A stretch of 64,000 nt of DNA from Megaleporinus macrocephalus (GCA_021613375.1 CM038710.1:31536195-31600194), one strand, 5' to 3'. Shown: positions 24,352 through 36,047, counted from the stretch's first letter. Numbers and translations: made by a program. The notes: generated from the sequence alone by a model not told the origin.

Positions 24352-24747
24352 TAGGGGTCTAAGAAAATATCGAAATATCAAATATCTGGATGTTATATTT
24401 AGCGATACTGTATTCCCCAAAACATAGTATCAATACACAGATTCTGGCAGACAGTGAATTATTGTGTGCTGTGTTTAAACCTCTGAGCACTAGATGGCAG
24501 TGTTGTAATCTATTTTCAGCTGCACTCCAACATTAACAAGCAGCACAAGGGCACAATGCTATTGTAAGCACTGGCAAACCTGTTCATAAAGTGGCGTGTT
24601 TTAATAGTAGGATTTTAAAAAAACCCAACAATATATCAATTTGCTTGCAGTATCGCAATAATCGCAGTATATAACGATATATTGAATTGTGACCCCTGCA
24701 TCGCGATACGTATTGTATTGCCAGGTTCTTGCCAATACACAGCCCTA
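24352..24747. mobile_element. 396-bp hAT-type MITE with exact 8-bp TSD
   Basis: Ends are TAGGGGTCTAAGAAAATATCG and its counterpart GCCAATACACAGCCCTA. Both sides carry the 8-bp direct repeat ATGGTCAG (24344-24351 and 24748-24755). Homologous copies occur at 29211-29573 and 55448-55834 (opposite orientation), and a worn copy near 51265-51627. Interior landmarks include the ACTAGATGGCAGTGTTGTAA and CCAACATTAACAAGCAGCAC blocks. Confidence 0.92.
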
Positions 24748-24860
24748 ATGGTCAGTACTAATAATAACCTCTTTCGCAAGTATTACAGCTTGTAAATGTT
24801 TTTGTAACCAGCTAAGTTTCTTTTAGTTGCATCATCTGGCCTTTAGACCCTGGATGGAAA

Positions 24861-25044
24861 TCAAATGATAATCATTGTATTCATTGATTCTAAAAGAATA
24901 ACTCATCTTCTAAGGGTTAAAAGGTTGAATCAGTGTTGCTGGAACTGTCTTCCAGTAATACGGAGCATGAATCTGGTTAGCAGCATATGTTTGAAGCACA
25001 TAAACACAGAGAAATTAAAAGATATCCCCCATGCCCCCAGCCAC
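24861..25044. repeat. Duplicated segment, copy 1, left arm
   Basis: Matches 26509-26693 closely (AATAACTCATCTTCTAAGGG, GGTTGAATCAGTGTTGCTGG, AAACACAGAGAAAT). It is separated from its right arm by the MITE copy at 25045-25276. Confidence 0.9.
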
Positions 25045-25276
25045 ATATTGTTGCTGTCCAATGAAAAACATGTCATTTTTGTTGATTTTGAGTTTTCTAC
25101 ATTATTTGAACACAGCAATGGAAAATTCATGATGAATGGACCAATACAAGTGCTCCAATATAGCTTGGAAAAAAATCTGGTTCCATTGACTTACATTAAA
25201 AGTAACGTAAGTTTTTGGTCTCTCCTGTAAAGTTGCAATTTTAGAGATACTTGTTTTCATTGGACAGCGACGATAT
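25045..25276. mobile_element. 230-bp MITE, copy C, in a duplicated segment
   Basis: Left end TATTGTTGCTGTCCAATG, right end CATTGGACAGCGACGATATG. It interrupts a duplicated segment whose other copy (26509-26868) runs straight through the same position (CCAGCCACA then TTGGCTGG near 26690), giving a filled/empty site pair. About 20 extra bases lie between the right end and the resumption of the duplicate. Confidence 0.9.
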
Positions 25277-25297
25277 GCAAATTAGTTCTACTGCTCG

Positions 25298-25474
25298 TTG
25301 GCTGGTTTGAAGAGTTTAAGGAACAGACATGCAGCCAGTCCAATCACATCCGCTAATTCTGAACCGAACATGGCACATGGGGCAGGGACACTGTTGGCCA
25401 ATCAGAGAGGGAGTTTACCTCGACTGGCAAGCCTGGTTAATCTTACCAACTTATTTCTGGGGGAGACTGGCTTC
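25298..25474. repeat. Duplicated segment, copy 1, right arm
   Basis: Matches 26694-26868 (TTGGCTGGTTTGAAGAGTTT, GGACACTGTTGGCCAATCAG, GGGGGAGACTGGCTT). Confidence 0.9.
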
Positions 25475-25980
25475 TTGTTTGGGGGATATCTTCTAATGAT
25501 TCTTCCATGATTCAAGCAGTTCTCTGGTAAAGGTTTCCTTACCTTCCAGACCTCAACTCTTATCACCTGTCATTTCATATAATTATGTTGCAAACTGTAG
25601 AAAATACTTACTCTTTTTATAGATTAATGACATGAATTAATTTTCACGATGCTGGGCAGCTGCTTAGCGGAGCTCATGGCTGTTGAAAGTTGGAACAAGG
25701 TTTGAGGAGAGCATTTAGAAAGCTATGAAATATGTATCAACTGGCGTTTCCTAACAATGACCGTGAACAAGCCATAACCCCAACAAGCTAAAAGGCGGCT
25801 GAGAATCTCTTAAAGTGATTGGACGGCTCAGATCTCTTGGGTTGTCCAAACTTTTGCATGGTGCTCCTTATAGAATGTGTTATCTTGAACTTCATGCCTT
25901 TTGGAGATCAGTCCATCTTCGACCCACTATCCACAGTAGCAGAAATGTTGACCAGGGTACCCAAGCATGCTTCTTGAGGA

Positions 25981-26114
25981 CTGTGGTTCTCAGTCAGTCC
26001 TCAAGGGCCCCCAAACAGTCCACAGTTTTGCTCAAATCCGACTCCAAACACATATGGATAGGGTAAAATTGTGAACTGTCCAGAGGACCTTGAGGACCAG
26101 ATTGAGAACCACTG
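25981..26114. mobile_element. 134-bp hAT-type MITE
   Basis: Starts CTGTGGTTCTCAGTCAG and ends ATTGAGAACCACTG, with longer imperfect inverted repeats that include CCTCAAGG/CCTTGAGG. Flanks CTTGAGGA (25973-25980) and CTTTAGGA (26115-26122) agree at 7 of 8 bases, as expected for an 8-bp target duplication. Confidence 0.85.
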
Positions 26115-26508
26115 CTTTAGGAAACCGAAAATGGTTCTTCTATGCCAATGTTTCTCAACCCTCATTCAAGGCCCAATCCAACTATTCAGCTCATTAGCAA
26201 GCCAATCACCTAAAATATGTTGGGCGGTGGGCCTCCAGGACGAGGGCTGAGCCACACTGTTCTATATGGCATTGCTCAAAAAACTCTTTGACACCATTTG
26301 TTTTTTTAAGAGTGTAGCACGTCAGTGGAGAATCAGCATAGAATAACAACATGCAGAGACTGCATCTTCTAAAGGACTGATGTATTAACCCTTGGAAGCT
26401 AGCAATAACAAAAGCATATAGTATTGTACTCATAGAGAAATCTTATCAGAAGTGCAGATGCTAAACTTTCAATCTATACTTTGTTAACACACATAAGAGG
26501 ATGAAAAA

Positions 26509-26868
26509 TCAAAAGATAATAATTTTATTCATTGATTCTAAAAGAATAACTCATCTTCTAAGGGTTAAAAGGTTGAATCAGTGTTGCTGGAACTGTCCTC
26601 CAGCGATACGGAGCATGAATCTGGTTAGCAGCACATGTCTGACGCACATAAACACAGAGAAATGAAAAGATATCTCTCATGCCTCCAGCCACATTGGCTG
26701 GTTTGAAGAGTTTACAGAACAGACGTGCAGCCAATCCAATCACATTCGCTAACTCTGATCCGCACGCGGCACAGGGGCGGGGACACTGTTGGCCAATCAG
26801 AGAGGGAGTTTGCCTCGACTGGCAGGCCTGGCTCATCTTACCGACATATTTCTGGGGGAGACTGGCTT
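26509..26868. repeat. Duplicated segment, copy 2 (uninterrupted)
   Basis: Second copy of 24861-25474 without the MITE. A minus-strand open frame of about 110 codons runs through it. The first copy does not preserve that frame and it has no kazrin similarity, so I do not call it a gene. Confidence 0.88.
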
Positions 26869-27040
26869 TTCTGGATCTCGAACGAACAGCTGACACTCGA
26901 GTTTCTGGGCCACATAGTTACTCATCTGTTAAAGAGGCACACACACACATACACACCAGCGCTCCAGCGTCTGAGCTCAACACGTACTGTCTGAGGGTGC
27001 GTACAGTAACATTCTCACAGCTTTCCGTATCCCAGATTTA

Positions 27041-27062
27041 CATACACACACACACACACACA
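27041..27062. repeat. (CA)n microsatellite
   Basis: About 11 CA units. Confidence 0.9.
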
Positions 27063-27884
27063 CTGCTCTGCACTGTAAGCAGATTTAATCTTACACTTTA
27101 ACAGTGATATAACAATATAAAACAATCAACTTCAATATTTTTTAAATACACTAAACTTGTCACGCTCATTATCCATCTCCACTTGCCATATAGGAGCACG
27201 TTGTGGTTCTACATTTACAGACTGTAGTCCATCGGTTTGGTCAGGATCCTAGAGGACCACCACAGAGCATGTACTATTTGTGTGGGGAATCATTCTCAGT
27301 GGCGGGTTTGTGTGTGTGGTTTGCTGGTACTGGAGTCTTTAACCCATTTTCTTGATTTTTGCATGTCTTCTTAGTTTCTCCTTTCAAAATGATTCCACAT
27401 GATACACATATATTTCTTATCAGTGTGTTCGGACCAATCTCAGTTCTCTTAATATTTAGAAACCCCTGCAGCAACTGTTTAAACCCCCATGTGTCTCTGA
27501 TGTTGACTGATTGAAGAATGAAGGGTTTCTAATGCAATGTTAAGTCTTAGTGATTTCCGGTGGTGTCCCTTAGTCTCTATTGGTTAGTTTCACACAAAAT
27601 GTAGGCAGACCCACCACAAGTTCCACCAATCAGGCCCAGTGAGACGCTGATAGCGTGTATCTCAACCCCTCTTCATAGCCTCATAACTCTGGAAGTGAGC
27701 AGTCTTGCGATAAGAGGGATATAGAAGGGCAGACTCTACAGATTCAGGAAATGTATTCTCTGCACTGTATTATCACAGAGACATTAATAAGAATAAGAAA
27801 AGGACCAGAAGCGCTGAACGTTATGGGCAAGTGTGTTTGTTGACGCCACGGGCTTAAACAGCTCAGCATCACTGCTGCGCTGAG

Positions 27885-28295
27885 AACAGACCACCAACCA
27901 AAAATATCGAGCCAACTGAATCCTTTGACCATCGATGAAGGACTAGAGGATGACTAACACAACCTGTGCAGCAACAGATGAGCTATCGTCTACAAGGTGG
28001 ACCAACAAGGTGGACCAACAAGGTAGGAGTGTCTAATAGAGTGGACAGTGAGTGGACAGTGTTCAGCAGCACTGCTGTGTCTGATCCACTCACACCAGCA
28101 CAACACACACTATCACGCCACCACCACGTCAGTGTCACTGCAGTGCTGAGAATGACCCACCACACACATGATATCCGCAGGGGTCCTGATCATTAAAAAA
28201 CATGGTCAAGGGCGGCTAACAAAGTATGCTGAGAAGGAGACGGACTACAGTCTGTAATTGTAGAACTACAAAGTGCTCCTATATAATAAGTAGTG
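27885..28295. repeat. Interspersed repeat typical of otophysan fishes
   Basis: Shares long blocks, inverted, with 57109-57707: GTGGACAGTGAGTGGACA, GTGTCTGATCCACTCA, and GACTACAGTCTGTAATTG with TAGAACTACAAA. Fragments also occur at 12325-12440 and 27185-27295. I recall this as a common repeat in characin and catfish assemblies; class not determined. Confidence 0.8.
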
Positions 28296-28645
28296 CTGAT
28301 AAAACATGTGTACTTACAAGTCAGTAGTTTTAATATTGTGGCTGATTGGTGTATTTAGTGATTAACTGGTAAGATATTTGTACATACCAGAATCTGTGAA
28401 AGCTAATTTCATCAGGCGACTGATATTTCAGTTAAGCCCTGCTGTAGTTTTCTGGTGAGGCTGCACCAACATACAGTGTTTTGCCTGTGTAGATTATCAG
28501 GTAGGCTCACTTTGATCTTTGAAGAAGCACTAGTTGATATACAGTCCATTACTCACAGCCTTAACAGTATACAACACTCACATACATTCAAATTCAGCAG
28601 ACAAGATAATTATGACATAACAAATGTATAATAAAACTTTGAACA

Positions 28646-28664
28646 TGTGTGTGTGTGTGTGTGT
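28646..28664. repeat. (TG)n beside a kazrin 5' splice site
   Basis: In kazrin RNA the intron reads GTAAGACACACACACAC, so the CA run begins six bases after the donor. Confidence 0.95.
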
Positions 28665-28669
28665 CTTAC

Positions 28670-28840
28670 CATGGTCAGTTCGGCCTCCAGCTCTTTGATT
28701 CTGTTCTCCTTTAGGTCCTGTGCGGAACGCAGTGCAGTGGCGAGTTCTGTGGCTTCCTTAGTCTGACGCCGCAGGTCCCACTTCTCTCTCTCAAGCAGGT
28801 CCTTCTCTTTAGCCAACACCTTCACCGCATCCTCACTCTC
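28670..28840 (-). CDS. kazn: kazrin exon: coiled coil, third part
   Basis: A 171-bp exon in phase 0 at both ends (57 codons, residues 111-167). The acceptor is GAGCAG|GAG and the donor ATG|GTAAG. It encodes ESEDAVKVLAKEKDLLEREK, WDLRRQTKEATELATALRSA and QDLKENRIKELEAELTM. Heptad-rich Leu/Glu/Lys sequence marks the end of the N-terminal coiled coil, the part of kazrin reported to bind periplakin and ARVCF. Upstream of the acceptor the gene strand is a long TG repeat with no ordinary pyrimidine tract. Confidence 0.96.
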
Positions 28841-28845
28841 CTGCT

Positions 28846-28909
<64 letters not shown>
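28846..28909. repeat. (CA)n abutting a kazrin 3' splice site
   Basis: About 30 CA units on +, i.e. (TG)n in kazrin RNA. It ends only 5-8 bases before the acceptor AG at 28842-28841. Confidence 0.97.
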
Positions 28910-28911
<2 letters not shown>

Positions 28912-29210
28912 AGAGTCAAATCATAAAACATGTATTATACTGCACTAGCCAGGTCAGAGTCACTGCTGCCCTCGGTTAACACTATGCACTGATCTCAGTC
29001 TCCTAACTGAACTAACTATCTGTGGGTTTCTTTGTTGAGGTCAACAACTGCCCATCCTTTGTGATCTGATGCCCATCTTGTGCAGCCTGTTGCTGTTGCT
29101 TCGTCTGCCTTGACCGGGTGCCCCTGTTTGTCTGCATACTAGATGAGTTTACCCACCATGGAGCTCCTGCTGTCCAGTGCTTAGTGGCTTAGCTTTGCCT
29201 GCATGGTGAT

Positions 29211-29573
29211 TAGGGCTGTGTATTGGCAAGAATGTGGCGATACAATATGTATCGTGATACAGCGGATTCAATATATTATGATATATTGTGATTTTTCAAA
29301 TCCTACTATTTAAACACACCACTGTCTGAACAGAATTGCCAATGCTTACAATAGCATTGCGCCCTTGTGCTGCTTGTTAATGTTGGAGTGGAGCTGAAAA
29401 TGGATTACAACACTGCCATCTAGTGCTTTAAACACAACACACAATGATTTTAAACACAACACACAATGATTCACTGTCTGCCAGGAATCTGTGTATCAAT
29501 ACTGTGTTTTTGAGAATCGATACAGTATCACCAAACATAATATCCGATATTTCAATATTTTCTTACACCCCTA
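29211..29573. mobile_element. hAT-type MITE, second family member
   Basis: Inverted copy of 24352-24747. It starts TAGGGCTGTGTATTGGCAAG and ends TCTTACACCCCTA. Flanks ATGGTGAT and ATGGCGCT agree at 6 of 8 positions. It carries a local duplication of the AACACAACACACAATGATT segment near 29430-29470. Confidence 0.88.
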
Positions 29574-30479
29574 ATGGCGCTGGTCTGTGTCTCACTGCTA
29601 CTCTGACGGGAGTTTTCAGTTTTCTTTCTTTTTTGCCTTACATTGAATAAAGCTTTGCATTGTTTTGTATTGTTTTTGCACTTGTTTTGCTATCTGGTGT
29701 TTATCTAGTGTCACCCAAAGGAGTTTGGTTTCATCAAGTCCTGAGGGAGTTTTCCCTGCCTCATGTCAATCCTGGCTCACTTGCTCCATGTACTAAAACG
29801 TTTGACCGGTAGTGTTCTAAAACTTTTGAGTGGTAGTGTAACTCTGTGTCTAAAAACAAGTCCCACTCTAGCCCGGGGGCTACAACAGAGTCTCCAGAGA
29901 GGAATCAATCAACACTTGATGAGGGGCATGCCTTCCAATCATGTAGGAGAATGATCTCCTATTGTCAAATTATTAATACAACGCTGATTTTACATCGGAG
30001 ACCTAATTGACATTCTGTTTGAGTGTGTGTGCGTGACGTTAACATGTAAAGACATATGACGTATTCCAGAAAACCTCCGGGAAATCTGAGCTGACACCTC
30101 TGACTTTTAACTTGCTAATACAGGATTTGCAGCAGAGCGCACTCACTATTTTTAGAGTGTTTTTTTCCTGACATATTAATGCCAGTCTTTCAGTGTTAAC
30201 CATATGAATTTAGCATAGTGCAGCTTTCACCGATTAAAAGGTGTGACTGATGTCTCCAGAATTAACAGTGCTGTTAACATTTCAGCTCGGACTGCCGTTT
30301 GATTCACAGCAGAGCAGATTCTAGGAGATACAGAGAGTTTTGAAAATAGTCATGTAAAATGAATGATGACTAGTTTTGGTACATGAAGCCATATTAGCAT
30401 TGAAAGTGAATTATAATAATAATAAAAATGGGAAAATGGGTCCATACTTTTTATTAGTGGTATGTAATAGCATGCTTAA

Positions 30480-30494
30480 ATGTGTGTGTGTGGG
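30480..30494. repeat. (TG)n beside a kazrin 5' splice site
   Basis: A short TG run. In kazrin RNA the intron begins GTAAGACCCACACACACAC. Confidence 0.85.
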
Positions 30495-30500
30495 TCTTAC

Positions 30501-30637
30501 TTTGCGGTGCTGTTCATAGTTACGGATGAAGTCTCTGAGCTGCTCTTCACGGCTCTCCAGCGTGGCATACAGCTGCTGCATCTGATTCACCAACTCCGCC
30601 TTCTCCAACTTCAACCGCTTGCGATCCGCCTTCATCG
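30501..30637 (-). CDS. kazn: kazrin exon: coiled coil, second part
   Basis: A 137-bp exon. The acceptor GTAG|CG completes a split Ala codon and the donor is AAA|GTAAG in phase 0. It encodes residues 65-110: AMKADRKRLKLEKAELVNQM, QQLYATLESREEQLRDFI and RNYEQHRK. Near-identical to vertebrate kazrin as I recall it, and part of the continuous N-terminal coiled coil. Confidence 0.97.
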
Positions 30638-30801
30638 CTACAAACGCAGAGGGACAGGAATGAAGAGAAAAAGACAAACCTCAGAAACAATCATACTTAC
30701 AGGAGAAAATAAAAACACTGTATGGACTGACCAGTTTACATGATGAATACTTAAGAGATGCTTTCAGACAGATGCTCTTCGGCGCTATTTATTATTTTCT
30801 C

Positions 30802-30808
<7 letters not shown>

Positions 30809-30855
<47 letters not shown>
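30809..30855. repeat. (CT)n microsatellite
   Basis: About 23 uninterrupted CT units. Confidence 0.95.
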
Positions 30856-30858
<3 letters not shown>

Positions 30859-33800
30859 TTACAGAGTGTGGTCAGTGACGTTTTAACTGAGTGTTGCTCT
30901 TAGGAGGCGTTTGGAGCTGCTAGTCTGACTTGCAAATTCTGCTGGGACATTCTGGCCATTTTTCCCAAATAAAGACTCATTATGTGGAGGCAAAACGCTG
31001 GCCAGCATGGCACAAAGGCCCTCACACACAGACTTGTGGTCACACACGCCCACGTTCACACACACACACACACAGGAGCACCTGGCGGAGGAAGTGGATG
31101 TACGTACTGTAGTCAGAGTTCGGCCCTGTCCAGCTGCTCTGCTATCACACAAACCAAAAACCTCGTGAGCGGCATTTTGAGAAATCGTGTTTTAAACAAA
31201 CACAACATTATCTGTACTTCTGTTTATTATTAGATAAATCCAATTAAAGATCACTTTACAAACTAAACTAAAGATACTCCACATTACATGATACTGTTGT
31301 CTAACATATTTTAAATTATACATGCAATGTCTGGATTATATAAATATACAACCAAAAAATATATTATTTTTATTGGTGGCATAATGCTGAAATGAAATGC
31401 CAAAGACTAACATACATACAACCAAAACAAACCGAGTAACAAACTAACAAAATAACAAAGATGCGACAGAGTATTTATAGAAAGAAAAACCACAAAACCA
31501 CAAACCAGGATTCCACTAACCACAGGACACACGCTACACAGCACAATGGGAGCCAGAGGAGACACAAACTAGGAACAGGTGAGGGGCACAACAAGAGGGC
31601 GGAGACAAGGAGGAACACACAACCAAAACAAACATAAGCACATGTAACATGACAGAGGAGTATAAACAAAGGCATAGACAGACAGAAGAATAGTGGAGCG
31701 TGACACCCTAATTATACTCTCACCGTCTTAGGTTTTTTCATTAAAGCTTAGCAGATAACAAACACTGATATAAAAACACAGCAGACCACTGACTGCTCAG
31801 AGAGAATCATCACTCAGAGAGAATCATCACCCTTAACACATACGCTAACACTAACTACCAGGTTAATGAATCCTCCTGTGTTGCCTTTGAGCATCCAGAA
31901 TGGTCTCATCATCTAATGTAGTATTTCTGTCCAGTATTTTATTTTAGCAGTCTAGTTACCATCAGCCTCTTCTGAATAAAACTGCTCTCCTTCACGTCTC
32001 AGCAGTTTCATGTGGCATGGCTACGATGACCAGCTACATTAAGGAGACCTGCATTGGGGAAACGCAGTAGCTGGTAGTGTGAGTAGAACTGGAGCATGCA
32101 GCTTAAAATTTAAGTAAAAACATGTAAGAAGTTTCTCTGATTTGGTCTCAGGCAAAATAAAAAATTATAGGTAGTATTTAACCCTTTGAGCAGTTGTAAC
32201 GTCATTAATGAGTACTGGACAAAAATGCCCAAGCCCCAAATGGTAAAGCATTAAACCTTTCATGGTCTTAACAACAAACAATTAAACAAATAAAGCAGTT
32301 TTGAGGGTTAAACTTGCTGACAGTCTCTTACAGCAAGAAGAGTCAGTATTGATCCAACTCAGCACTGAAACAGTTAAAGAACATTTAAGTTTTAAACAGC
32401 TAAAAACATATTGCCAAATTAGTTTGCTTTTAAATTGGAGACCAAATATTCTCTATAGTGTTTGAATCTGGACTCCGACCAAAACCAGCCATTAAAAACC
32501 ACTGTTCTTTCTTTATTGTCTTGTAGTGTAGACCAATAGAATGGCCATCTACAGGTAAGCAGTAAGGTAAAAGATATTTTCAGACATAATATCTAATTTT
32601 TTAGTTTTCATTTTGACAAGCTGGACAAAAAAAGAACCAGCAGTAATATAATAAAAACCATCAATGCAATGATTTTTTTAAGAACGCTGATGAACTGCAT
32701 GCTTTATTACAAAGACAGGATAATTAATCCTGCTTAATTTGACTTATTCAGTGTTTCACCCTGATTAATTGTGCTGTCATCGTAATAAAGCATGCTGCTG
32801 TGTTCTTTAAGTACCGATGACATTACTTAGTGTACTCAGTGTTGTGGCATAATGGGACAAAATTTACCACAACAACATTAAATATGGTCAAAGATACTGC
32901 CCCAGTGTGTATGGGTTTATGTTTGTGCGTTTAGAGCAAAGAGACAACAGAATCTAAACACCACAACATTCATTACGAACCGTAATGGGAAACTGAATGC
33001 ATGTTTTGTAAATGGACCTCTCTTCTGAGAGACATTAGTCTCAGTGGGACTTCCATGTTGAAATGAGGGTTAAATAAAATATAAACAATCATTCTAAAAC
33101 GCTGCTCATTAACAGGTGCAACCAGCCTGAAGCAAAACACAAAATAAATAAACAACAACAACAACAACATCATCTCCTGCTGATATGAAGGGAAGATACA
33201 GTGCATGGCTGAATATGAAATTACAGAACAGAGCTTTGGAGGAAATTGGCTTTCACATGCAAAATACACGGCATGCAAAAAGGTACAGCACAAAACAGCG
33301 ATACACTGATAACAACAAATGAACATGCACAGCTTATTACACGCCTCGACTGATATTACAGTGTACTGTAATAACCACCTGCTCACTGAATCTGCTGAGT
33401 GTTAGCCATTCTCTAAAGGGTTGTGATCTGTATAATAAATAATTACTTTTATAAAGCTCAGATGAATGAGTTCACAACCCTCTATTATTTTTTAAATGAG
33501 GCAGCTGATAGTGAGTGGCTCACAGACGGGTTTTACACATAAGATTCAGGGGATGGGATGAGCTATAGAAAGTGTCTGTACAGGGTTGGTTGTGAAAGTC
33601 CAGCTTAAGACATTTTTAATATGGCAGCAATTTAACGGTCAGCTTAATTTAGCCTTTAATACTGACACTAACAATATCCATCTCTGCCCTCTGCTTCAAT
33701 GTTAATTTCTCAAAACTGTTGTCACATACACTCAGATATATAAAGAGCAAAATTTAACAATGACAAAACACTATAGATTTTTCTTTCGTGTATGTGACCG

Positions 33801-33922
33801 TGATGAAGCAAATCAATAATGTAATCTAATGCAATCAGACTAGCCTACACAGAGAAACCCCACTTCCACCTGCTGACAACAGTCATGACCCAAAGTGGAA
33901 AATCTTGGCTGAAACCAAAACC

Positions 33923-33936
33923 ACCCACAGAAAAAA

Positions 33937-33967
<31 letters not shown>

Positions 33968-33970
33968 ATA
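33923..33970. repeat. (AAAT)n microsatellite
   Basis: About eleven tandem AAAT/AATA units. Confidence 0.93.
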
Positions 33971-34705
33971 TTTACGTTTAATAAACAAACTAAGGATTTT
34001 ACGGCACGCAGGCTCCAGTATGTGCAATGAAACCCATCAACATAAAATGATTAGTTATCCCAGGCTATGAGTTCATTTTTGGTTATGCATGGCCAACCAT
34101 CATTTGTGATGGTTGTGTAAACTAAGGCTACAAAATATTTTGACTTTTTAATCTCTTTTGGCTAAAAACCAGAACTACTAATTACCAAAAAGGTCAATCC
34201 AACTACTATGGGAGAAAATTTTAATTTGTTAAAAAGGAGAAAGCCAACGTTTTTGAATGTATGTCAGATGACACATCAGTATGAATACAATAATAGTAAT
34301 AATAAAAACTAAACTAGACAGTGGTTCAGAAGAGGTACAACACGACATCTATGAGGTAAAAATCAGAAACACATGGTCTTGAGTGACTTATTGCTGGTCC
34401 AACACACCAGCCTGGTCGTATGCAGGATTTTAGAAGTACTGAGGCATTTTAGTGATCTAGTGATGGAACATTTAAAAACTGAGTTAGTGTGTACCTCCAC
34501 ATATTCGTTATTAAATACTGTCAAACTATGTTTCTAACATCGTTGCTGATGATAAGTGCTACTAAAGCTGCTCTAGTGCTGTACATTTTATTTGAAACTT
34601 CTTCTAATCTGATAACTTCACAGAAAAAAAGCCAACTTTATAAGAAGCTTTTGTTCTATCTGCTACGATAATGCTAATGGCTGTTAGAAACAAGCTTAGA
34701 TTTCA

Positions 34706-35245
34706 GATTACATCTAGCTGTCCTATCAGCTTTTGGAAGATAGAAAACAGGAAATACTTAAAACCTGTGCCAGGATGTTCTTAGTGTGTATGTGTTACCT
34801 TGTTCTCTGATCCTGTTTCTCAGCTGTAGATGGTGATAAGAACGTTTTTACTCTAAAAAGTCTTTATAAGAGTCATTTGGGTCTGTATACACCACTGTGC
34901 AAAGGTCTTGGGCACCTAAGCTCATTGTAAAGGCCTTTATCTAAGAAATAAGTGTATTTTCATCCGTATTTATTTTTATAAACACCAGATATCATTAGTA
35001 CAGATGTAAATAAGCATAAATACAATAAAAGCAGTGTAAATCTCCTATCTTAAAAAGGTTGTAGTTAATATCCTTTAAAGCCAGTTTGATTACATTTAGC
35101 CGTCCTATCAGCTTTTGAAAGATAGAAAACAGGAAATACTTAAAACCTGTGCCAGGATGTTCTTAGTGTGTGTGTTACCTTGTTCTCTGATCCTGTTTCT
35201 CAGCTGTAGATGGTGATAAGGGGAACGTTTTTATTCTAAAAAGTC
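34706..35245. repeat. Tandem duplication, modules A-B-A'
   Basis: Module A (34706-34862) is repeated at 35089-35245 (CCTATCAGCTTTTG, AAACAGGAAATACTTAAAAC, TTGTTCTCTGATCCTGTTTC). Module B (34863-35088) is repeated at 36022-36248. The order A-B-A'-insert-B' indicates a tandem copy of a unit of about 383 bp, with 776 bp separating the second A' and B'. Confidence 0.9.
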
Positions 35246-35779
35246 AGGGCTAGCTGCTCTGAGGTAATATGCAGTCATTAATATCACTACAGAGTCCTAT
35301 ATTTACTGCTGAAGGATCTCATTTCCAAGACATGGTGGCATTTATTTGTGGTAACATAAAATAAGAAAATGAGGGGAGCTGTGTGGTGGATAAAGAAATA
35401 AGCAAAAGGTAGTTTTATCAGACCCCATCTGTAACTTATAGTTAAGTTATAAGTAAATGCTGGACCGTCCTCCTAGAATGAAATTGTGAGTCTTGATGAT
35501 GGGCAGATAGCTAAAGTAACATCAAGCTTTTATTTTATACATAGCTTGATGTTTAAACATGTTCTTTTATTCCCACAGTTAAGGTGGACCGACCATTGTT
35601 AAACGAAGCAGTCTTCCAGTAAATGTCACACTTCAGCAGATTCAGCAGCTGGTGCAGCTTATCAACATTATACCTGAAATACTGTGTAGAGTAAAGATTT
35701 TGTAATAACAATAAAACGATAGTTCACTCCACTGGATAACAATGTCCAATAAATAACTTTTTATTAACATTAACAGTCC

Positions 35780-35970
35780 ATTAGCAACCCTTTGGGATGA
35801 GCTGAAGTGGCACTTATGAACTAATTATCCGTACCTGACCTCACTAATGCTCTTAGGGATGAATGCAATCAAGTCTTCAAAACAATGCTCCAACATCTAG
35901 TGTAAAGCCTTCCAGGAGAGTACAGGCTTTTACTGCAGCCCATTTCAGCAGTCAGTCTATGTATATACTG
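35780..35970 (+). pseudogene. Tc1/mariner transposase 3' fragment
   Basis: Fragment resembling the end of a Tc1-like transposase gene, with the WDELK-like block near 35793 and the downstream region containing TCACTAATGCTCTTAGGGATG. It is frameshifted and lacks most of the gene. It lies in the 776-bp stretch that separates modules A' and B'. Confidence 0.6.
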
Positions 35971-36047
35971 AATGTTTTACAGTTGATTAAATGTAGAAAT
36001 AAAAAAACTGGACCTATCTACTTTATAAGAGTCATTTGGGTCTGTAC

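Larger units (their letters stand above)
20158..28669 (-). other. kazrin intron, repeat-rich (8.5 kb)
   Basis: Holds two MITE copies, several hAT-type elements, a tandem partial duplication at 21050-23215, a 370-bp duplication pair at 24861-25474 and 26509-26868, and microsatellites at 22074-22105 and 27041-27062. Between these I see no kazrin-like exon. Confidence 0.7.
28841..30500 (-). other. kazrin intron between coiled-coil exons
   Basis: Apart from the (CA)n at its 3' end and the hAT-type MITE at 29211-29573, this 1.66-kb intron looks unique. The stretch 29740-29770 resembles part of an L2-like LINE tail (GAGGGAGTTTTCCCTGCC). Confidence 0.65.

Noticed and set aside
26558..26896. 112-codon minus-strand frame
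   Set aside because: It lies in a duplicated non-coding segment; the other copy (24861-25474) does not preserve the frame and is interrupted by a MITE.
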